From the NCBI GenBank assembly GCA_003648225.1, contig QMOL01000057.1:1-11477 (forward strand): DNA of 11,477 bases, given 5' to 3'. Positions 8,096 through 11,477 of this stretch are shown piece by piece. The stretch's first letter is position 1, and the number at the start of each line of letters is the position of its first letter. Position numbers and translations under genes: made by a program. The notes below the pieces were generated by a model. The model did not search any database. It saw only the letters and a program-made list of their open reading frames with translations, and was not told the DNA's origin. This DNA is from Chlamydiota bacterium. Lineage in GTDB: Bacteria; Auribacterota; UBA3054; B51-G9.

Positions 8096-8371
8096 ATGCC
8101 AACTTACGAATACGAATGTAAAAATTGCAAATATGTCTTTGAAGCCTTTCAGTCTATGAGTGCGAAACCACTCCGGAAATGTCCGAAATGCGGTGGGAAA
8201 GTTAAACGGCTTATCGGCACCGGCTCGGGAATTATTTTCAAGGGATCAGGTTTTTATGAAACGGATTATAAGCGTAATAATTCTGTACAAACTTCACAAC
8301 CTAAAAAAGAAGAAAAAGTTCCGGAAAAGAAAACTGAAACTAAAAAATCCAATTCTAAAAAGAAAAAATAA
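8096..8371 (+). CDS. FmdB-family zinc ribbon protein
   Basis: This 91-residue protein starts MPTYEYECKNCKYVFE, the typical opening of the FmdB/CxxC_CxxC_SSSS zinc ribbon family. Cys8 and Cys11 pair with Cys29 and Cys32 (KCPKCGG) to bind zinc. The family's GSGFYETDY segment follows at about 50-58. The last 30 or so residues are a Lys/Glu/Ser-rich tail that looks disordered and may bind nucleic acid. Known: FmdB was named as a putative regulator of formamidase genes, and the family's function is otherwise unclear. The gene starts 18 bases after the ribonuclease stop, so it is probably the last gene of the thpR operon. The start has no real SD sequence. Confidence 0.93.
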   Translation: MPTYEYECKNCKYVFEAFQSMSAKPLRKCPKCGGKVKRLIGTGSGIIFKGSGFYETDYKRNNSVQTSQPKKEEKVPEKKTETKKSNSKKKK

Positions 8372-8373
8372 AT

Positions 8374-8411
8374 TTAAATCCCCCTACCCCCTTTAAAAAA
8401 GGGGGATTTAA
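8374..8411. repeat. GC-rich palindrome downstream of fmdB (first part of composite repeat)
   Basis: TTAAATCCCCC (8374-8384) and GGGGGATTTAA (8401-8411) form a perfect 11-bp inverted repeat. A competing hairpin, CCCCCTTT (8387-8394) with AAAGGGGG (8398-8405), uses the same right arm. No T-tract follows, so it is not a standard terminator for the fmdB operon, though it could still stall or protect the 3' end of the transcript. It resembles widespread intergenic palindromic repeats. Confidence 0.7.
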
Positions 8412-8420
8412 GCAAATCAA

Positions 8421-8466
8421 CTCCCCTCCTTGCAAAGGAGGGGTGCCCGAAAGGGCGGGGTGGTTC
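8421..8466. repeat. GC-rich double-hairpin palindrome (second part of composite repeat)
   Basis: CCCCTCCTT (8423-8431) and AAGGAGGGG (8435-8443) form a 9-bp stem with a GCA loop. GCCC (8445-8448), GAAA and GGGC (8453-8456) directly follow as a short stem with a GNRA tetraloop, then GGGGTGGTT. The very high G+C stands out sharply from the surrounding AT-rich DNA. The pattern resembles REP-like sequences seen in many copies in other genomes; copy number cannot be checked here. Confidence 0.65.
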
Positions 8467-8467
8467 T

Positions 8468-8528
8468 CCAATAATCCATCCATCAATCAATCAATCCATT
8501 AATCCAATAATTCAATAACCCATCCTTC
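8468..8528. repeat. Low-complexity ATCC/AATC stretch before hisF
   Basis: The bases between the palindromes and hisF consist largely of irregular CAATCAATC and AATCCATT units. The stretch is pyrimidine-rich towards the hisF start and shows no convincing promoter or SD sequence. It looks like slippage-prone simple sequence. Confidence 0.5.
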
Positions 8529-8532
8529 TCCC

Positions 8533-9372
8533 ATGCAAGCTAAAAGAATCATACCGTGTCTCGATGTAAAATCAGGTCGAGTAGTTAAAGGAATAAATTT
8601 TCTTGAGCTTCGCGATGCCGGAGATCCGGTTGAGCAAGCACAAATCTATGACACACAGGGCGCCGATGAACTCGTCTTTCTTGACATTACCGCTTCACAC
8701 GAAGGCCGAGACACAATGATTGATGTGGTTCGCCGAACTGCCGAATGCTGCTTTATGCCGCTGACAGTCGGCGGCGGAATTAAATCAGTCGATGATATGC
8801 GCTCACTTCTCCAAGCGGGCGCGGACAAAGTTTCCATAAACACTTCAGCCGTTATTAATCCTAAATTGATTGAAAACGGTTCAAAAAGATTTGGCGCGCA
8901 GTGCATTGTCGTGGCAATAGACGCAAAAAAAATTTCGGGAAACACACGCGTTAATTCCGGAGAGGCGCATCCGGTAAAATTTGATTGGGATATTTCGGAA
9001 GTCGCTGTTGATGAAAACTCAAACTGGGAAGTCTATATTCATGGCGGACGCACAAGAACCGGAATTGACGCGCTTAAATGGGTGAAATATGTGACTAAAC
9101 GCGGCGCGGGAGAAATTCTCCTCACAAGCATGGATACTGACGGAACAAAAAATGGATATGATAATGAAATTCTTAGCGCAGTTGCCGGTGCAGTTTCAAT
9201 CCCTTTAATCGCATCCGGAGGAGCGGGTAACCCGGAACATTTTTATGACGCTTTTACCATTGGCAAAGCCGATGCTGTGCTTGCAGCATCAATTTTTCAT
9301 TTCAAGGAATATACAATAGCGGAATCGAAAGAATATCTTTCTAAAAAGGGAATTCCGATTCGATTAATATAA
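8533..9372 (+). CDS. hisF: Imidazole glycerol phosphate synthase cyclase subunit HisF
   Basis: HisF is the (beta-alpha)8-barrel cyclase subunit of IGP synthase. With ammonia from the HisH glutaminase it converts PRFAR to IGP and AICAR in histidine biosynthesis. Seen: catalytic Asp11 (IPCLDVK) and Asp130 (VVAIDAK) fall at the same positions as in the Thermotoga maritima enzyme. Phosphate-binding elements VGGGIKS (79-85), LLTSMDTDGTK (196-206) and ASGGAGN (227-233) are intact, so the enzyme should be active. The protein has 279 residues against a usual 250-258. The excess is mainly an insertion at about 134-163, before WEVYIHGGR. No other his gene is in the window, so it stands apart from a his operon. 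The ATG has no SD sequence and follows pyrimidine-rich DNA. Palindromic repeats flank it on both sides. Confidence 0.97.
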   Translation: MQAKRIIPCLDVKSGRVVKGINFLELRDAGDPVEQAQIYDTQGADELVFLDITASHEGRDTMIDVVRRTAECCFMPLTVGGGIKSVDDMRSLLQAGADKVSINTSAVINPKLIENGSKRFGAQCIVVAIDAKKISGNTRVNSGEAHPVKFDWDISEVAVDENSNWEVYIHGGRTRTGIDALKWVKYVTKRGAGEILLTSMDTDGTKNGYDNEILSAVAGAVSIPLIASGGAGNPEHFYDAFTIGKADAVLAASIFHFKEYTIAESKEYLSKKGIPIRLI

Positions 9373-9375
9373 ATA

Positions 9376-9518
9376 ATAATTCGCGCAAACGGAATAAAAC
9401 CGGATAAAAGAATTGTAGTTCCCAAATCCTTGGGGCACGCGCTACCATTAGTTGCGGTCGAAGATACGCAATAGGCGGAATTAATTCCGACCTCAACGGG
9501 GTCAGTTGCAGTTTTTTT
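9376..9518. other. Non-coding stretch with nested inverted repeats, possible structured element
   Basis: Several pairings lie in series. GTAG (9415-9418) and CTAC (9442-9445) enclose a CCCAA/TTGGG hairpin (9421-9434). GTTGCGGTCG (9451-9460) pairs with CGACCTCAAC (9488-9497) at 9 of 10 positions. A perfect 14-base palindrome CGGAATTAATTCCG sits at 9476-9489. CAAC (9494-9497) can instead pair with GTTG (9505-9508), close before a run of seven T (9512-9518). It may be a repeat element, an RNA, or the weak 3' end of the hisF transcript. I do not recognise a known RNA family. The strand cannot be decided. Confidence 0.4.
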
Positions 9519-9555
9519 GCATTTTTGGTTGATTAAAAATTCCTGTAAATTATTT

Positions 9556-9638
9556 ATTAGCCGCTAATGCGCGAATGAAATACGCATTTAATTCTAAATA
9601 TTTATTTTATTGGTTTTTATTAGCGCATTAGCGGTAAT
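9556..9638. repeat. Long inverted repeat with AT-rich centre
   Basis: CCGCTAATGCGC (9561-9572) and GCGCATTAGCGG (9623-9634) are perfect 12-bp arms about 50 bases apart. They extend to ATTA (9556-9559) and TAAT (9635-9638) if one G is bulged. The centre is very AT-rich and non-coding. It has the shape of a small palindromic repeat, but no target-site duplication was identified. Confidence 0.65.
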
Positions 9639-9688
9639 ATTTTGTTTTTTAAAATAGCGCGGCGGAAACTACGCGCGTCAAATAAAAG

Positions 9689-9720
9689 AAAAAGGCGAAG
9701 CATAAGCTTCGCCTTTTTTT
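9689..9720. terminator. Bidirectional rho-independent terminator between hisF and the ferredoxin gene
   Basis: AAAAAGGCGAAGC (9689-9701) and GCTTCGCCTTTTT (9706-9718) form a 13-bp stem with an ATAA loop. A run of T ends it on the plus strand, and the A-run gives a T-run on the minus strand. It lies 27 bases past the ferredoxin stop on the minus strand and also fits convergent transcription from hisF. Confidence 0.9.
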
Positions 9721-9746
9721 AGTTTCTCCTGAAAACTCGTGTGAAA

Positions 9747-9920
9747 TTATTCACCCGGTTTGATTGCAGCCACAGGACATACATCTACACAAACGCCGCA
9801 GTCGCTGCATTTTTCAGGGTCAATCACATAAATAGGATCGCCGGCTGAAATCGCGTCACAAGGACATTCGGGTTCACATGTGCCGCAGGAAACACATTCA
9901 TCAGTAATTACGTGTGCCAT
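9747..9920 (-). CDS. 2[4Fe-4S] bacterial-type ferredoxin
   Basis: This 57-residue protein carries two classic iron-sulfur cluster motifs: Cys9, Cys12, Cys15 and Cys19-Pro, then Cys38, Cys41, Cys44 and Cys48-Pro. Together they bind two [4Fe-4S] clusters, as in clostridial-type ferredoxins, soluble low-potential electron carriers of the cytoplasm. A further Cys21 follows the first motif (CPCDAI). The ATG at 9920 (MAHVITDEC) is preferred to the in-frame ATG at 9932, because GGAG at 9927-9930 lies six bases before it and overlaps the upstream ATG. The gene has its own promoter and terminator and so looks monocistronic. Its electron partner is unknown; the membrane polyferredoxin further upstream is a candidate by proximity only. 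Confidence 0.95.
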   Translation of the reverse strand: MAHVITDECVSCGTCEPECPCDAISAGDPIYVIDPEKCSDCGVCVDVCPVAAIKPGE

Positions 9921-9924
9921 AACA

Positions 9925-9930
9925 GTCTCC
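9925..9930 (-). promoter_or_regulatory. Shine-Dalgarno sequence of the ferredoxin gene
   Basis: The minus strand reads GGAGAC shortly before the ATG at 9920. It decides between two in-frame ATG codons in favour of the shorter 57-residue protein. Confidence 0.72.
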
Positions 9931-9953
9931 ATTATTAAATTAAAAGTTTCTTT

Positions 9954-9968
9954 CGGGCACTATGCCCG
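9954..9968 (-). other. Small perfect hairpin in the ferredoxin leader
   Basis: CGGGCA (9954-9959) and TGCCCG (9963-9968) form a 6-bp G-C-rich stem with a 3-base loop. If transcription starts near 9985, the hairpin lies in the leader, about 34 bases before the ATG. No T-run follows, so it is not a terminator. It may stabilise the mRNA 5' end or act as a binding site. Confidence 0.45.
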
Positions 9969-9991
9969 TTTGTTACTAAAATTACCGCAAT

Positions 9992-10020
9992 AATATACTA
10001 AAAAAAACATAAAACTTCAA
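9992..10020 (-). promoter_or_regulatory. Probable promoter of the ferredoxin gene
   Basis: On the minus strand TTGAAG (10015-10020) is followed after 17 bases by TATATT (9992-9997). The -10 box matches the consensus at five of six bases and the -35 at four. The start would fall near 9985. The site lies in the gap after trmO, which supports separate transcription of the ferredoxin. Confidence 0.6.
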
Positions 10021-10034
10021 GTGGCAAAATCAAT

Positions 10035-10523
10035 TTAAACAAATCTGTCATCTGACTTCATACCCGATATTTTCTCTCTGTGATTTTCTACCCAACCGCT
10101 TACAGCGTCAGGATAACAATCAAACCCCGGAACATATGGTTTAATATCAAGTAAAGGTGTTCCATTCAAAATATCAATGTTTTCAATATGAAGAATATTA
10201 CCTTCGACTTTTATAAGCTTTACAATTGAAAATCCTATGCCATTCGGACGCTTCGGTGCTCGAACAGCAAAAACTCCATGCACTATATCTTCAAGAAAAG
10301 GTTTTACCTGAAGTTTATATCCGTCTGAACGGTGAAACTCATAAAGTAGAATTATGTGTGAGAATCCCTCAACATCTTTCAATCCCGGGACGAATTCATC
10401 ATAAATCTCCACAGTCCCGGAAATTCCTGATGCTGCGGCTGATTGAATAGGCATATTTACCGGCTTATCAAATGGCGATTTTATAAAACCAATTGGAGTA
10501 AAAATAATTTGTTTGTTTTTCAT
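10035..10523 (-). CDS. trmO: TrmO-like tRNA (t6A37)-N6-methyltransferase, TsaA/UPF0066 family
   Basis: This 162-residue protein is a single TsaA/UPF0066 domain. Seen: the opening FTPIGFIKSPF, then GTVEIYDEFVPGLKDVEGFSH, HIILLYEFHR, and the signature VRAPKRPNGIGFS at about 87-99, then LDIKPYVPGFD near 125-135. Known: E. coli TrmO (YaeB) methylates N6-threonylcarbamoyladenosine at position 37 of tRNA using SAM. This protein lacks the extra C-terminal domain of the roughly 235-residue E. coli enzyme, as do many archaeal and bacterial homologues, so the substrate could differ. Its ATG overlaps the TGA of the membrane iron-sulfur gene by four bases (ATGA), and there is no SD sequence, which points to translational coupling. 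Confidence 0.85.
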   Translation of the reverse strand: MKNKQIIFTPIGFIKSPFDKPVNMPIQSAAASGISGTVEIYDEFVPGLKDVEGFSHIILLYEFHRSDGYKLQVKPFLEDIVHGVFAVRAPKRPNGIGFSIVKLIKVEGNILHIENIDILNGTPLLDIKPYVPGFDCYPDAVSGWVENHREKISGMKSDDRFV

Positions 10524-11477
10524 AACTTTTTGTTATTGTTAAAAGTATATTTAATTGCATCTACAGGACAACTGTTAAGACAACGACTGCAACTAAAACA
10601 ATCAGCCGGCATCTTGTTCCCGGCAACTATTCCTTTAGCAGCATCCGTTGGACATACTTCCTCGCACGCGCCGCATTTAACACATAAATTTTTATCTACA
10701 CGCACACGAAAAATGCTAAAGCGTTCGGCTATCCATGAAACAAAACCGAATGGACAGATAAGCTGACAAAACGGTCTATAAACAAAGATTGACAATATTA
10801 AAACAATGATAATTGTGAGTGAAAGAATCAAAGTTTCAAAATCAAAATTAAATAAATTAAAAGGATTTATAAAATGATAAATTACAAAACCTTTGCGGCC
10901 ACCTACAATTCCAAACAGAAAGAGCAGCATAGCAGCAAAAACGATTATGCGGATTGAGTTGGTTAATATAAAAGGAATTTTTTTCTTTTTAATTTTTTCA
11001 AGAAACGGTAAACTGAAAATTAATTCCTGAAGAGAACCAAACGGACATGCCCATCCGCAAATAATCTTATTTCCAACAATCGCAAGAATAATAAAAAATA
11101 TAAGTGCAAAAACTTTTATAATCGGATCCGGATAAAGACCAACCATTGTTTTGAAAACCTTTACTATCGCCTCCATCGGATTAGGTGATTTCCCAAAAAC
11201 AAAGCCGGCAAAAATAACAGAAATCAAAAGAAAAATATTATATGGAGCTCGAGGATACCAACTATTCCTCTCTTTAATGGCTGAACCGTCCGGACGGCCT
11301 AACCTCACCAAAAAAACCAGACCGCCAAGCACTAAGGCAACATAAACATAATATTTTAGCGTGGCATCGGTATGCGAAAGAATATGCTCAACAGCGTGAT
11401 ACAACTTTTCGTTTGTAATACCCAATGTCTCAACCGGTCGTCCTTTTCTAACATGAAGTGGTAAACTCAATTCCCGG
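10520..11477 (-). CDS. Membrane 4Fe-4S polyferredoxin (NapH/NosR-like), N-terminus beyond the window
   Basis: The reading frame is open to the right edge. A TTG at 11470 could be read as a start but has no SD sequence, and the frame continues upstream of it, so the gene is probably cut. Residues here count from that TTG. Five hydrophobic segments lie at about 39-57, 75-94, 117-137, 167-190 and 211-231. Two Cys-x3-Cys-Pro motifs sit at membrane ends (Cys138/Cys142 and Cys235/Cys239), as in NapH, NosR and CcoG relatives. The C-terminus has two ferredoxin motifs: Cys263, 266, 269, 273-Pro and Cys291, 294, 297, 301-Pro. Known: such proteins pass electrons across or along the inner membrane. An FMN-binding domain upstream, as in NosR, is possible but not visible. 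The partner pathway is unknown; trmO overlaps its stop codon. Confidence 0.88.
   Translation of the reverse strand, partial: RELSLPLHVRKGRPVETLGITNEKLYHAVEHILSHTDATLKYYVYVALVLGGLVFLVRLGRPDGSAIKERNSWYPRAPYNIFLLISVIFAGFVFGKSPNPMEAIVKVFKTMVGLYPDPIIKVFALIFFIILAIVGNKIICGWACPFGSLQELIFSLPFLEKIKKKKIPFILTNSIRIIVFAAMLLFLFGIVGGRKGFVIYHFINPFNLFNFDFETLILSLTIIIVLILSIFVYRPFCQLICPFGFVSWIAERFSIFRVRVDKNLCVKCGACEEVCPTDAAKGIVAGNKMPADCFSCSRCLNSCPVDAIKYTFNNNKKL

Noticed and set aside
9345..9520. Minus-strand stop-free stretch of under 60 codons past hisF as a small gene
   Set aside because: It runs into the end of hisF, lacks an SD sequence and a good ATG near its beginning, and overlaps inverted repeats that account for its pattern.

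Overview
The window is about 11.5 kb of AT-rich bacterial chromosome, judged by eye at under 40% GC. Three traits point to an uncultured PVC-type bacterium, perhaps Kiritimatiellota or Lentisphaerota: exported proteins built from FGE-sulfatase (SUMF1-like) domains, a large beta-helix protein ending in a PEP-CTERM-like tail, and housekeeping genes often lacking a Shine-Dalgarno (SD) sequence. This placement is inference from protein style, since there is no rRNA gene.

Left part (1-5093, minus strand): a C25-type (gingipain-like) protease with a beta-helix and a PEP-CTERM-like tail is read first, from a near-consensus promoter at 5065-5093. An exported protein with two FGE-like domains follows, then the first 56 codons of an E. 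coli-type YcaO, which runs off the left edge. The first two have signal peptides and strong SD sequences; ycaO begins 14 bases after the FGE-like gene and has no SD.

Middle part (5208-9372, plus strand): a perfect consensus sigma-70-type promoter (TTGACA, 17 bases, TATAAT) lies just before thpR. thpR (RNA 2',3'-cyclic phosphodiesterase), a DUF2344 protein, an RNase E/G-family ribonuclease and an FmdB-type zinc ribbon protein follow with short gaps, and look like one RNA-metabolism operon. A 161-base gap with GC-rich palindromes and a low-complexity stretch separates them from hisF, which stands alone and carries an insertion after catalytic Asp130.

Right part (9373-11477): a 374-base gap holds several inverted repeats, a possible structured element and a strong bidirectional terminator. 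Three minus-strand genes follow: a small 2[4Fe-4S] ferredoxin with its own promoter, a TrmO-like tRNA methyltransferase, and a membrane polyferredoxin (NapH/NosR-like) cut by the right edge. The last two overlap by four bases and are probably translationally coupled.

Most genes are recognisable housekeeping or accessory families. The least explained parts are the exported protease and FGE-like pair, the palindromic elements around hisF, and the split in SD usage. I saw no convincing new defence system, CRISPR array, tRNA, rRNA or transposase.
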